NCBI GenBank assembly: GCA_021399395.1
Contig: JAAFKJ010000023.1
Location: 1-33,493, forward strand
Direction: 5' to 3'
DNA length: 33,493 bases
From: Candidatus Heimdallarchaeota archaeon
GTDB lineage: Archaea; Asgardarchaeota; Heimdallarchaeia; Heimdallarchaeales; Heimdallarchaeaceae
In this document: positions 1-9,785 of the stretch, one piece after another
Numbering within the stretch: position 1 is the stretch's first letter
Layout of the letters: every line of letters starts with the position of its first letter
The notes under the pieces: model-generated
The model's database searches: none
Seen by the model: the letters and a program-made list of their open reading frames with translations, nothing else
Told to the model about the DNA's origin: nothing
Translations under genes and position numbers: made by a program

Positions 1-1272
1 TATAGACAATGTATGTGTCATTCCTGGTGGGTCTACACACACTCTATGTGGGTACATCACATACCCTCCTACCCCGTTCACCATACGTGTAGGTATGGCT
101 TTCGGATCGCTTTTGATTAGAATATTGTACGCAGCATTGACATCAGCGTTGATCCTATATCCTTGTGCAGAAGTGAACAACCCTCGAGAAGAACGTCTAC
201 CTGCATAACAAGACCTTTTTTGGGAAAACTCATTATCTAGGAAACTGCTCTTGGAAGTATAATCTTCTGGAATAAGAACGACTTGTATCCCTTGTTCTTC
301 ACTCTTGTATTTCAGCTGATTGATGATTTTCAAGAAGGGAATGGTGACAAACATCTGGGTGACTTTCTTGCCTAGATTCACTTGTTGTTTCCATTGAGGA
401 TTATAACCAATAACAACTTCGTGTAAGTTGTGTTCCACGAACAAATCTACTAAATATTTGGTGAGATGGTGGAGAGCGTTCTTGAGTTTTCTGCGACACT
501 TTTCTTTCAGTTTATAGTAGGCTTGACCATAAACTAATTTGTGCTGTTGTTTCAATTGTTTCTTCTGATGCTGGACATATTGTGCTCGTAGTTTTGTCTG
601 GATTTTCATGTAATATTGGATTATAGATTTTATCCCTTTTCCGTGATCCTTGATAACAATCGGTTGATTGCCGAGGTTATCTACGAAGGCCACGAGGTTA
701 ACTGACCCTAAATCGATAGCGCCTTTCCTTGTGTTCTTTTTTCTCTGCTTGGGGAGGTGTTTCTCATAGACCAGCTCGAGAGTGTACCCCACATTTCTGG
801 GGATGACCCTCACTTCTTTCAGTCGAGTACTAGCTGTCAGACGTGTTTTACAGTAAAATCCCACTTTCTTAGGTAAGACTAACCACCCATTCTTGATCTT
901 AGCTTGTTGGTTGGTAAGAATCGCTACACTCTCTCCGTCTTTGGGTTTATACTTAGGCGGTTTGGGTTGAGCGTAGAAATTTTCTGGATGGCTTTTCCAC
1001 TCCTTCTTTGCCATAAAATACGCTTTCCAGTTCCTACACAGAAGTTTGAGGGTGTGTTGAGCTGTATGAGCTGGGAGAACCCTGTAACATTCCTCAGGTT
1101 TGAGTAAACTGTTGAGTTCATAATAACTGAGAAATTTCTTGTTCTTTGTCAGTGCTGCTTTTATGAGAAAATTCGCTCGATTATAGAGATTCTTAGCTTG
1201 ATGACACAGTCTGCTTAAAGCTGGTGTAAACGGTAGTTCTATACACTCTACTCTCCATACTACTGCCATCAT
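1..1272 (-). CDS. tnpB: TnpB (IS200/IS605-type RNA-guided nuclease), C-terminus beyond window edge
   Basis: Reading the minus strand from the ATG at 1272 gives an uninterrupted frame of 424 codons with no stop before base 1, so the gene continues outside the window. An ATG immediately after the first (1269) is an equally good start. The protein has the TnpB layout: an N-terminal helical part, then RuvC-I (AIDLGSVNLVAF, codons near 571-606), RuvC-II (the Glu in LIPEDYTSK) and RuvC-III (INADVNAAYN). The D-E-D catalytic set is therefore intact. The zinc-finger CxxC pairs usual between RuvC-II and III are absent; the stretch reads TSKSSFLD followed by a Ser/Arg-rich loop, as in the SFLD / RGLF / INADVN subgroup of TnpB. 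No TnpA transposase is visible inside the window, so this may be a TnpB-only element. TnpB proteins use a right-end RNA (omega RNA) to guide DNA cleavage; that end would lie left of base 1. Confidence 0.9.
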   Translation of the reverse strand, partial: MMAVVWRVECIELPFTPALSRLCHQAKNLYNRANFLIKAALTKNKKFLSYYELNSLLKPEECYRVLPAHTAQHTLKLLCRNWKAYFMAKKEWKSHPENFYAQPKPPKYKPKDGESVAILTNQQAKIKNGWLVLPKKVGFYCKTRLTASTRLKEVRVIPRNVGYTLELVYEKHLPKQRKKNTRKGAIDLGSVNLVAFVDNLGNQPIVIKDHGKGIKSIIQYYMKIQTKLRAQYVQHQKKQLKQQHKLVYGQAYYKLKEKCRRKLKNALHHLTKYLVDLFVEHNLHEVVIGYNPQWKQQVNLGKKVTQMFVTIPFLKIINQLKYKSEEQGIQVVLIPEDYTSKSSFLDNEFSQKRSCYAGRRSSRGLFTSAQGYRINADVNAAYNILIKSDPKAIPTRMVNGVGGYVMYPHRVCVDPPGMTHTLSI

Positions 1273-1388
1273 ACCTTCTACTTTATTTCTCTATAAAAGC
1301 CCCCGTAATATCTTACTTTCAGTCTTCATTCAACCTTATTCATCGTCAGTTTAATATGACTATATGACAAATCTACTTCATATCTCTT

Positions 1389-4184
1389 TCATTCGAACTC
1401 TAACATTTTTATTTCGTAAGCATTGAAAGCGATCTCAATTTGATTTTCAGATATGTCATGCTTAGCCTTTAGTTGTCCATCATATGTAATATCTTTGCAG
1501 AAATTAAACACTGAGTTGATTTGAAGGGTTGTAGTTTCATAGACAGTATTCAGATTGTACAGAGTGATTAGTAGCTTGTTGTTTCTGTTCCTTATCGAAG
1601 AGATTCTTATCCAAGGATTATTGGTGAAGAAGAGTGAATTAGTAGCTGTGTGAGAGATTTTTTGATCTCTTATTAGGAAAGATTTTGTTCCCAAAGCAAA
1701 GGTCTCTGCATAATTGTCGCATAAATACATTGGATCTTTTTTAGAGTGAATTAGCAAACTATATTCAAAGACATATTCTTTGTTAAATTCTTGTGCGCCT
1801 GGAGTTTCTAGAAAAGGACCTGCATGCATTGGTCTTTCTTCATAATCCATTCTTGAGAGATAACCAACTGATCTTATCAAGGTCAAAGCTAAACGAGAGC
1901 CTTCAACAAGTTCCACCTCTGGTAATCCTTTATTCATTAGAGTTACTGAGGAATGATTTAATGTATCGTTGATTCTAATATATCGTTTCTGAGCTTGAAT
2001 ACCAGAAGGAGCTTCAGCATAGGTTTCATCACCATATTGAGTACTATTCCTCTTTATTGTTCCAAAGTGAGTTGATGTTAGAGTTTCAAATGATTTAAAG
2101 GGTAAGTCAAAGCATATTCTCAACCTATGGTCTTTAGCTCTGTTGGTAATCTTAGTCTTGAAATCAATTCTTGGAAGTTCTTTGTAAAACCTAAATATAG
2201 TCTCTGCAGGAATCTCGACTTTGCCTATTCTCTTATCTCTTTCTTCACTCAAACCTTCAAAAACTTCTAGAATATAATTCTGTCTTATATCAAAGTAGAT
2301 AGGACCTTCAGAGATAATTTCTCTTTTCAGATTTTTGACTTTCACACTTTCTGGACCAATCCTTCCAAAAGTGTACTCGTCTCCTTTATCGCCCCAATCT
2401 TCAAATTTATGAAGAGATTCGAAACCCACATTTTTTATCTTATCATGAAAATCAAAAGTTCCATCATTATTAAAATTAACATCGTAGTACTTATTTGAAA
2501 CAGAATTTTTTGATACTTTGAATTCTGAATCAGACATTGCAACTGAAGCAACCTCGAGTTCAAATTTAGTGAAACTCCAAGGAGAAAGATTTGCTAAAAC
2601 GGTGTACTTCTGCTTGGTACCAAGAGTTGCTTTGACATGAAATTTCTTAAACTTCTTACTTTTTATTAAATCAAAAGCTTGATTCTTTAAAGCGTCAACA
2701 TCGAATTCTCCTACTGCAGATTTTCCACATATAAGAGTGATTTTACAAACGCCATTATCAATGTCCTCAGTAAGCACTAATTCATTAAGATAGAAATCAA
2801 TAATTTTTCTTCCAGGAAGAAGTTTCAAACCAGTTTTCAGCATTATAGGTGAAAAAGTATTTTCGAAAAAGACATCTTCGGATGAGCTTTCAACTTGTGC
2901 AGGAAAAACATTTTGCTGTTTGTCTCTTAGACCAGTTATCTGTGTCCTTGAATCATACTCAAATTCCACTAAACTTGGAATGTCAAAGCTATTAGATGGA
3001 TTATAAACCAATAGAGATACTTGATCTGTTTCGCTTGAATACATCTCAATTGTATCTTTCAATTCCTCAAATTGTGATTCTGCTATGCTATCAGCCCAAG
3101 AAAATCTTGATATCATTTCATCATGCGTTTGGTCAACTGAGCATCCACAAATTCCATCATGAGTATGATTCTTCAATAACCATTTCCAAGCAAGTGATAG
3201 ATACTTAGTTGGATACTCTCTATTATTAAAAATCCAGAAGTGGGTCAGCAAAGGTTCAGTAAAATGGATAAGTAGATCCTCTATTTTTTGATTCCATTGT
3301 TTTATCCACATTCTTGCAGAATAAGTATCTTGTAGAAGTGGAGCTCGTGCAGAAGAACGAAATTCACCAGTATATTCAGGTGGTACGTAATTCGAATCTT
3401 TAATTGAATTCTTTAATTTATCAATGTAATCATCAAGTAACCCAAAATTTACATCATAGTTTTCAATATCCATTAGTTTAATGAAGGGGATAATTTTAGG
3501 GTTAGGAAATTGGTGATCAGTTCCATACATTAGGAGATAGTTTGGAATGGGCGAAAATTGCTTCAAATCTTCAACCTTCTCTAGTATCGATTGAATGAGC
3601 TTATCTTCTTCCTCTGGCAAATCAGCTGCATTACCATATCCAAAAGGCATGTATATTCCAAGCATAGATTCTTGAGCATTAAACGCACTTTTCCAAATGA
3701 ATGGTACAGAAGTAATCTCTGGTCCAACGCCACGCCATAATACTGTTGCTTTAAATGATGTTAGATTTGACAATATCTGAGGAAGAGCCCTTGTATGACC
3801 AAATTGATCCGGAAGATATCCAACTTGCATTAAAGGTATGTCTAGCTCTTTAGCTAAATCAAGACTTGTTTCCAGATTTCTAATAAAACTCTCTGCACCG
3901 ATTAACCATTCATCAGGGAGCAAATACCAAGGACCAACAGCTATCTTTTCCTTCCTTATTAGTTGAACTAAACGTTCTTTGTTTTCAGGTTTAATCTCAA
4001 AATAATCCTCTAGAACAATTGTCTGACCATCTAACATGAAAGGGAACTCATGCTCCTCTGTTAAATTCATTACATGGTCAATTAGCTTAACAAGTTTAAG
4101 TCTAAAATGTTGAAATGGTAAATACCATTCGCGATCCCAATGTGTATGGGGAACTATAGTAATATCTGAATTCTCTTCCGACAT
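1389..4184 (-). CDS. Glycoside hydrolase family 38 alpha-mannosidase
   Basis: The 931-residue protein starts with the GH38 signature VPHTHWDREW, in which His15 and Asp17 are the expected zinc ligands. The nucleophile region GYLPDQFGHTR follows at 122-132, with Asp126 as the predicted nucleophile and metal ligand. A later HDGICGCSVDQTHDEM block supplies the last zinc His. A GH38 middle three-helix domain and a long beta-sandwich C-terminus complete it. Length and the N-terminal wording resemble bacterial MngB-type mannosylglycerate hydrolases as well as general alpha-mannosidases. There is no signal peptide, so it is probably cytoplasmic and trims mannosides taken up or made by the cell. The exact substrate cannot be read from sequence. 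It ends 117 bases before the TnpB start on the same strand. Upstream is a short AT-rich gap containing the palindrome-like tttaacgttaa. Confidence 0.93.
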   Translation of the reverse strand: MSEENSDITIVPHTHWDREWYLPFQHFRLKLVKLIDHVMNLTEEHEFPFMLDGQTIVLEDYFEIKPENKERLVQLIRKEKIAVGPWYLLPDEWLIGAESFIRNLETSLDLAKELDIPLMQVGYLPDQFGHTRALPQILSNLTSFKATVLWRGVGPEITSVPFIWKSAFNAQESMLGIYMPFGYGNAADLPEEEDKLIQSILEKVEDLKQFSPIPNYLLMYGTDHQFPNPKIIPFIKLMDIENYDVNFGLLDDYIDKLKNSIKDSNYVPPEYTGEFRSSARAPLLQDTYSARMWIKQWNQKIEDLLIHFTEPLLTHFWIFNNREYPTKYLSLAWKWLLKNHTHDGICGCSVDQTHDEMISRFSWADSIAESQFEELKDTIEMYSSETDQVSLLVYNPSNSFDIPSLVEFEYDSRTQITGLRDKQQNVFPAQVESSSEDVFFENTFSPIMLKTGLKLLPGRKIIDFYLNELVLTEDIDNGVCKITLICGKSAVGEFDVDALKNQAFDLIKSKKFKKFHVKATLGTKQKYTVLANLSPWSFTKFELEVASVAMSDSEFKVSKNSVSNKYYDVNFNNDGTFDFHDKIKNVGFESLHKFEDWGDKGDEYTFGRIGPESVKVKNLKREIISEGPIYFDIRQNYILEVFEGLSEERDKRIGKVEIPAETIFRFYKELPRIDFKTKITNRAKDHRLRICFDLPFKSFETLTSTHFGTIKRNSTQYGDETYAEAPSGIQAQKRYIRINDTLNHSSVTLMNKGLPEVELVEGSRLALTLIRSVGYLSRMDYEERPMHAGPFLETPGAQEFNKEYVFEYSLLIHSKKDPMYLCDNYAETFALGTKSFLIRDQKISHTATNSLFFTNNPWIRISSIRNRNNKLLITLYNLNTVYETTTLQINSVFNFCKDITYDGQLKAKHDISENQIEIAFNAYEIKMLEFE

Positions 4185-4293
4185 ATTATCACTTTAACGT
4201 TAAGAGATGATAAAAACTATGAGTATATGTTATTTTCGCTCTATTCTCAAAAATCCTGTAGTTAGTAAATTTCAAATGTTTAGGAGGATGTGA

Positions 4294-4977
4294 TTAGCTT
4301 GACTCAATCAAATCTTTTGCAGCTTGTATTAGCTTTGGTGCTGTTGTTGCCCCAATTCCTTTGAGTTTGACTAAATCATCAGCTGAAGCGATTGATAAAT
4401 CAACAGCTGTAGAATAACCTGCTTCCTTTAAGGCAACTGCCTTCTGCCCAACACCTTTAACTTTTTCAATAGGAATATTCGATATCTTAGTTTTGATAGC
4501 TTTATCTGAAGCTGGAACTGTTTTTAATTGAGAGTGTTCCATAATACCTCTAAATCTACCAAGGTTATTTGTTCGGAAATCTTTGTCTTTCTTTTTTAGA
4601 TCTTTAACAGATTTCAGAATATCCTCACTGCGTGTAATCATTTTGACAAATTCGGTTTGTTCTTTCTTAGTTGAGTCATAGAGAAAACCCAACCCATTAA
4701 CTGCTTCAAGAAACACTATAGTTGAATCCACAACTAGTAGAGGATGAGAGAGGTCTATGCTTTTTCGAAAAGCAGTTTTAGCAAGTAAAACACTCTTCTC
4801 AAAATCACCTATATTAATCATAATTTTACAGTTGAGAAGCATTGCTGCTAGTTTTTCAACATCACTTAAATCTACTCCCTTCTCTAGAAGATTCAATTCA
4901 TGAATTGCTTCATTGTGTTTTCCCTTCTCAAGTAATTCTTCAGCTTGTCGTAAACTGTCCAGATATACACCAAACAT
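4294..4977 (-). CDS. Short TPR-like protein with C-terminal double helix-hairpin-helix
   Basis: The 227-residue protein has an N-terminal helical repeat region (about 1-130) of the form VYLDSLRQAEELLEKGKHN, which resembles the first repeats of the large TPR proteins at 5071-7149, 23449-25758 and 26781-27527. A charged linker (about 130-165) leads to a C-terminal pair of helix-hairpin-helix motifs: EKVKGVGQKAVALKEAG and DLVKLKGIGATTAPKLI. That tandem is like the non-specific DNA-binding HhH of RadA/Rad51 N-termini, PolX or the RNA polymerase alpha-type domains. I infer a DNA-binding or DNA-associated adaptor that also makes protein contacts through the TPR part. The gene lies about 93 bases upstream of the stop of the large TPR gene's 3' end, on the same strand, so co-transcription is possible. 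The exact function is unknown. Confidence 0.75.
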   Translation of the reverse strand: MFGVYLDSLRQAEELLEKGKHNEAIHELNLLEKGVDLSDVEKLAAMLLNCKIMINIGDFEKSVLLAKTAFRKSIDLSHPLLVVDSTIVFLEAVNGLGFLYDSTKKEQTEFVKMITRSEDILKSVKDLKKKDKDFRTNNLGRFRGIMEHSQLKTVPASDKAIKTKISNIPIEKVKGVGQKAVALKEAGYSTAVDLSIASADDLVKLKGIGATTAPKLIQAAKDLIESS

Positions 4978-5070
4978 AATTTATTCCTCTTCTGACTGCT
5001 AATAACCCACAATTCTTCTGATATTGTTTAATAGGATATTGTAGCTAATAAATCTTGGGTAATCTGTAAC

Positions 5071-7149
5071 CTAAAAAATGTCTATTTCCGATAATCTTGG
5101 TGATAATGTTTTCACGACTATGTCATCGAGTTCTGAAAGTTCTGTTACACCAGTGGATTTCTTAGAAATAGCAGCAGTCTTAATTATAGACCAGAGATTC
5201 TTGTTATTTACTAATCTATCTAGCAGAGTTTTAATCTTATTTTGAGCAATATATGACTTGCCTTTGATGATATAACAGAAGAACAGTTTTTCTTGTGTTT
5301 TCATGAGGATTGTATAGTCTTGGTGTTTTATCCTTTCTATAATTCCCACAGATTCGAACACTTCCTGGATAAATTTGTTAATTGCAGTTAAAAATCCACC
5401 AACTAGAGCATCATCTATGGTAATTTCAGATTCAAATCTCTTAGTATAGATGTTCTCTCCATATTCAGATATAATAATGAATAGAACAGGTTCTTCATCT
5501 TCAAAATATGTTCTTTCATCTTCTGAATCTTTATTCATTCTTTTAATAATTTTATTAAGCTGTGATAACTCTAACCTATCAACTATAGAGGCATTATGAG
5601 TAAGATAATTATTCCACTGGCTTAGTTGATCAAGAAGAATATCATATTCATTCGAAATTCTCAAAGCAAGATTCTTTAACCCCTTATCTTCAGCTATTGA
5701 AAAAGCAAGAGCTAGAAGTTCTTGTGCTTCCTTCAAATTAAATTCCAAAAGGGCAAGTTTAGAATTTAAAAGATAAGATTCTGCAAGTAGAGGAAATGAT
5801 TTTGATTGATTGGCAATGTCTATCAACTCGTTGGCATACTTCTGAACCTCTTGCAAGATTTTTTCGTCACCTGTTACTTTTAATTCAAAGAATAATAAAT
5901 CACAAACTTTGAGAAGACTAAAAATATGTAAGAAGTGTCTTGTTTTTTCTTTTGTAAGGAAATTGGTGAAGATTTCTAGAGCATTAAATTTATCTTTTAA
6001 TCTAGGACTTGAATAACAGATTAGAGCTGAAGAAACTTCAAAATGTTGGTCAACTAGAAGATTTTGCTCTTTCTCATTTATATTTCTTAATTCTTCTAAG
6101 TATTTGTTTGCAGAATCTAAATCATTTTCTGCAACCTTAAGATTAATTAGTTCAAATAGTGAAAAAGACAAAGCAATGTTATTATCACTGGCTTTCCTTA
6201 GTTCATAGCTTTTGAGATAGTTTTTTGAAGCTTTATCGAAATTTCTATAACTGTAGTACACATCTCCAATTTTACTATAATTCTCAGCTAACTTAAGACT
6301 CTCACCTATCTTCTTTCTAATTTTAAGAGACCTCTCAATGTAATCCTCAGCTTTTTCGAGTTCTCCTCTTTCAAAGAAGTAGTTTCCTATATTGCTAAGT
6401 ATATTGGACATGTCTCCAAAGTTTCCCAAATTTTCTTTCAATGCTAAACTCTGTTGGAGGTGGTCCAAGGCTTTTTTAGTTTCCCCCATCCATAAATATG
6501 TTATACCTATGTTGTTGTAAGATCTAGATATTTCATGAAGAGATCCGAGGTCTTTTTTTAGCTCTAAGCCGCGAAAATAGTATTCTAATGCTTTATTGAG
6601 GTCGCCTGAGGAATGATGAATTCGTCCTAGTTGATTATAAGAAAGTGCTTCAAGTAAGATAAGGTTCAAATTTTGGCTTGTGGAAACACAATCAAGAAAC
6701 AATGTAGAAGCTTCTTTTAGAAAACCTTGTCTAAAATAGTATGACCCTTTTATCAGCTGAAGTATCACTTGACATTCTTTAACTTCTATCTTTTCTGTTG
6801 TTGAAGAATTAAGAATAACTTCTTCACCGGAGTTGATATTTTTCTTGGTTTCTTCTAAGTTCCCTAAGAAAAGATTCGCTTCAGCATGCGATACAAAGAA
6901 ATCACACTTATTCCTAGAATCCAGTAGTATGAGTTGTTTTTTCTTAATCTTAGATAGAAGAGACAGTGATTCTTCAAATCTATCAAGTCTATTCAATGTC
7001 CGAGCTTTGATAATTATCCAAGACATCCATTCTATGACTGTTTTAAATTCTATCTGATTAAGTATTTCAAGCATATCTAGAGTTTCGGTATATTTACCAA
7101 TAGATAGTAATCTAGATGCTTCTTCTAACGATGGCTCACTCGAACCCAT
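5071..7149 (-). CDS. Large TPR-repeat protein with C-terminal longin/roadblock-like domain
   Basis: The 692-residue soluble protein has no signal peptide or membrane segment. Residues about 1-130 hold degenerate helical repeats. Residues about 150-330 hold at least four good TPRs, with motifs such as SYNQLGRIHHSSGDLNKALE, SYNNIGITYLWMGETKKALD and ILSNIGNYFFERGELEKAED. A linker (about 485-535) leads to a C-terminal alpha/beta domain of about 110 residues that begins EPVLFIIISEYGENIYTKRF and ends near CYIIKGKSYIAQNKIKTLL. That pattern (two hydrophobic strands, a helix with FLTAINKF, then strand YTILMK and a terminal helix) fits longin or roadblock-like sensor folds common in Asgard genomes. This is a fold guess, not proven. 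A close paralogue lies at 23449-25758. It probably acts as a scaffold, perhaps linked to small GTPases, but no partner is identified. The ATG sits after a TGAGG-like ribosome-binding site. Confidence 0.8.
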   Translation of the reverse strand: MGSSEPSLEEASRLLSIGKYTETLDMLEILNQIEFKTVIEWMSWIIIKARTLNRLDRFEESLSLLSKIKKKQLILLDSRNKCDFFVSHAEANLFLGNLEETKKNINSGEEVILNSSTTEKIEVKECQVILQLIKGSYYFRQGFLKEASTLFLDCVSTSQNLNLILLEALSYNQLGRIHHSSGDLNKALEYYFRGLELKKDLGSLHEISRSYNNIGITYLWMGETKKALDHLQQSLALKENLGNFGDMSNILSNIGNYFFERGELEKAEDYIERSLKIRKKIGESLKLAENYSKIGDVYYSYRNFDKASKNYLKSYELRKASDNNIALSFSLFELINLKVAENDLDSANKYLEELRNINEKEQNLLVDQHFEVSSALICYSSPRLKDKFNALEIFTNFLTKEKTRHFLHIFSLLKVCDLLFFELKVTGDEKILQEVQKYANELIDIANQSKSFPLLAESYLLNSKLALLEFNLKEAQELLALAFSIAEDKGLKNLALRISNEYDILLDQLSQWNNYLTHNASIVDRLELSQLNKIIKRMNKDSEDERTYFEDEEPVLFIIISEYGENIYTKRFESEITIDDALVGGFLTAINKFIQEVFESVGIIERIKHQDYTILMKTQEKLFFCYIIKGKSYIAQNKIKTLLDRLVNNKNLWSIIKTAAISKKSTGVTELSELDDIVVKTLSPRLSEIDIF

Positions 7150-7270
7150 AAAGCAAACCTCAAAACCCTTAGTATATGAAATAGAGCTTTTTAGGAATAA
7201 AAATACTTTGGTTAGACAAGTGTGAATATAAACAAGTTGTAAGTTGACTAAAAAAGAAAAGAATAGAGGA

Positions 7271-9643
7271 CTATTCTATGTCATTAAGATCTTTAGTTAT
7301 CTCAGGAAGCTTCCGAGGCCACCAATTCCAGCGAGAGGCTAAACTCATAATCGCAGGAACTAAGATTGTTCTGATAATAAAAGTGTCAATTAAGACAGCC
7401 AATGTTAGAATAAATCCAAATTCATTTAGAATCATGGTTGTGCTAAATAACATACCACCAAAGGCTATTGCCATAATTACTCCGGCCATGGATATAATAC
7501 CTCCAGTACGATAAAGCCCTTTAATTATAGAAGCTCGCTCAGAATAACCACTATTACGGTATTCAGAGACTCTTGATAATAGGAATATATCATAATCTAG
7601 ACCTAATCCTATGAGTATACTGAAACTCATAACTGGAGTTGCCCAATACAACGCATTAATGTCTTGGAGAGCAGGGATGATTCCATCCACTATTCCAACA
7701 TCAAATATCAACGAGGCTATACCATAAATCCAAGAAAGTGTTAGTCCAATAGTTACAATTAATCTTAAAGGTACGAAAACTGATTTGAACATTATAGCAA
7801 TGAGAACGTATACTATAACAATGATAATACCAATCATAAGTGGGAACATCTCATAAACAGTATCTACAGAATCAACAACCTCTGGCGTATCTCCTGCTAA
7901 ATGGAATTCATAATCAGAACTCCCACCATATTCTTCAAGAATAACACGAGTGTCCTTAATCCATTCTTCTATATAACTACCAAATGGATCGAAACTTGGT
8001 AGCACTTCAACTAAAGCTGTTGAATTATCAAAACTGGCATAACGACTCAAAACCATTTCACGATACAAGACAGCTGTTGTTTCATTGTATGCAGGATGAG
8101 CAGGATTAATCCAATCTTCTACGAACATAAAAGGAATAGCAGATCCACCACCCCAAAATACCGTTGTGAAGGAGTCAGCAGTAATGTCTGTATTCGTAAC
8201 TATGTCAATTATGAGCTCTTGCCCCGTTGTAAAGAAATCTTGAGTGAAGATCCCGTTTGTTTGATTACTAACTATTACAATATACATTGGAGCTAGCATA
8301 CCTGGATGAAAGTCTTCCTTAAGCATTTCAAACGCTTGTGTCGAATCTGCTTGTCTTGGAAGTATGTGGTTTTCTGCAATTGATGTCCCCATTTTCATCA
8401 TCTGTATTGATATTGGAATAGCGGCAGCTAATGTAATCACTATTATCGGTATAGAATATTTAGTGGCAAATTTACCTATCTTAAACCAGATGCTTTTCAG
8501 TTGTTTCTCTAATTCGATCTTTTTACGCTCTTCTTCGTCTTTTGGCAATTCAGCTTGTTTCTTTCTTAGAAGTCTGAATTTGGAGAAGAAGTTGCCAAAT
8601 AGTAGTAAAATAGAAGGTACTAGAGTTAAATTAATTATCAAAGTTGTAGCAATACAAACAGCTGCACCAATCCCTATAGAAGCAAGAAGACCTATAGGAA
8701 AGAAAGCTAAACCTAAGAAACAAATTACTAGTGTTAATCCAGATACTCCAATAGTATGACCAGCATGTTCCATCATCAGATGAACTGCTTGATCATTATC
8801 TCTTCCTCTGATCAATTCTTCTCTATATCTTGATAAGAGAAACAAGGAATAATCTATCGACAGAGCAATAACTAGCGACATCATTACACTTGGCACAAAA
8901 CTAAAGACGGGCATAGCAGCTGCAACAGGATACATTAGGAAAAACGATGTTGCTATTGAAAATCCCACACTTACAATTGGAATGATCATAAGCTTGAAGC
9001 TTTTCAAAACAATTGCTAGAACAATCAGTGCTATAGGTAACACGATAGAATCCATTACTATAATATCTTTTTCTGATGCATTCTTCATATCCTCAAACAA
9101 GATATGAGATCCTGTCAGAAGCATAATATATCCTTCTGGTTTAAAGAAATCAATTGTGTTGTGAACAAAATCTATGAAATTGTTTAGTTCTGTATCAGAA
9201 ATAGAATTCACATTTATCTCAACAATAGTTGTTGTATTGGTTTCAGATACAAATCCCATAGCAGCAACACTAAGAGTTGTATTAATCATGAAATAGAATC
9301 CTCTTATGTCAGAGATATACGAAACATAATCTGAGCTTCTGAGAGTTGTGTTGAAGTCTATACAGAAATACGCAATATCAGATGTCAAAACTGATAATGA
9401 GTTGTTTTCATTTTGAATCACTAGAACAATAGATGTTTGGGTATTTACTTCAGGAAATTCTTCCTCCAAAATCGTATTAGCTACATGGGAAGGAGTATCT
9501 TCAGGTACATTGAAATCTGAACTTGTTTCTGCAATGAAACGAGGTGCTAACCAGATACTAAATCCTAAAATAATTGCCCAAATTATAATTATAATTATCT
9601 TATACTTTTTTAAGAATGTCGTGTACTTTTCTATGAATTTCAA
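7271..9643 (-). CDS. MMPL/RND-superfamily (HAE3-like) membrane transporter
   Basis: The 790-residue protein has the two-fold RND design: one N-terminal transmembrane helix (about 14-32), a large extracellular loop (about 33-195), five to six helices (about 195-355), a cytoplasmic linker, another helix (about 395-415), a second loop and the last five helices (about 610-775). Each half carries the Asp-Tyr pair thought to relay protons in MmpL transporters: SIDYSLFLLSRYREE and GLDYDIFLLSRVSEY. The domain ends with the typical LIDTFIIRTILVPA. Such proteins export lipids, hopanoid-like or hydrophobic molecules, driven by the proton gradient; the cargo here is unknown. The start is a TTG at 9643, preceded by a strong AGGGGG ribosome-binding site six to seven bases upstream. 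A perfect 14-bp palindrome just upstream suggests regulation. Confidence 0.92.
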   Translation of the reverse strand: MKFIEKYTTFLKKYKIIIIIIWAIILGFSIWLAPRFIAETSSDFNVPEDTPSHVANTILEEEFPEVNTQTSIVLVIQNENNSLSVLTSDIAYFCIDFNTTLRSSDYVSYISDIRGFYFMINTTLSVAAMGFVSETNTTTIVEINVNSISDTELNNFIDFVHNTIDFFKPEGYIMLLTGSHILFEDMKNASEKDIIVMDSIVLPIALIVLAIVLKSFKLMIIPIVSVGFSIATSFFLMYPVAAAMPVFSFVPSVMMSLVIALSIDYSLFLLSRYREELIRGRDNDQAVHLMMEHAGHTIGVSGLTLVICFLGLAFFPIGLLASIGIGAAVCIATTLIINLTLVPSILLLFGNFFSKFRLLRKKQAELPKDEEERKKIELEKQLKSIWFKIGKFATKYSIPIIVITLAAAIPISIQMMKMGTSIAENHILPRQADSTQAFEMLKEDFHPGMLAPMYIVIVSNQTNGIFTQDFFTTGQELIIDIVTNTDITADSFTTVFWGGGSAIPFMFVEDWINPAHPAYNETTAVLYREMVLSRYASFDNSTALVEVLPSFDPFGSYIEEWIKDTRVILEEYGGSSDYEFHLAGDTPEVVDSVDTVYEMFPLMIGIIIVIVYVLIAIMFKSVFVPLRLIVTIGLTLSWIYGIASLIFDVGIVDGIIPALQDINALYWATPVMSFSILIGLGLDYDIFLLSRVSEYRNSGYSERASIIKGLYRTGGIISMAGVIMAIAFGGMLFSTTMILNEFGFILTLAVLIDTFIIRTILVPAIMSLASRWNWWPRKLPEITKDLNDIE

Positions 9644-9660
9644 TTAATTCCCCCTAGGAA

Positions 9661-9674
9661 CTATAATATTATAG
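9661..9674. promoter_or_regulatory. Perfect 14-bp palindrome upstream of the transporter gene
   Basis: CTATAATATTATAG reads the same on both strands and sits directly upstream of the ribosome-binding site of the MMPL gene. It may be an operator for a dimeric regulator or may overlap the TATA element. An AT-rich palindrome can also arise by chance. Confidence 0.35.
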
Positions 9675-9785
9675 AATGACGTGAAATGCTGTTTTAAGCC
9701 TTTTTGTAACCAACGGAGAATTCGTTTGTTTCACAAATAAATTTAAAAAGGGTTCAATAAAAAAACAAGATTTCAAATAAAAAAA

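Noticed and set aside
904..1121. Short frames on both strands inside the TnpB gene
   Set aside because: They overlap the long, well-matched TnpB frame and have no family features.
8364..8759. A 131-codon plus-strand frame inside the MMPL transporter gene
   Set aside because: It is the reverse-phase shadow of a membrane-protein gene with strong RND motifs on the other strand.
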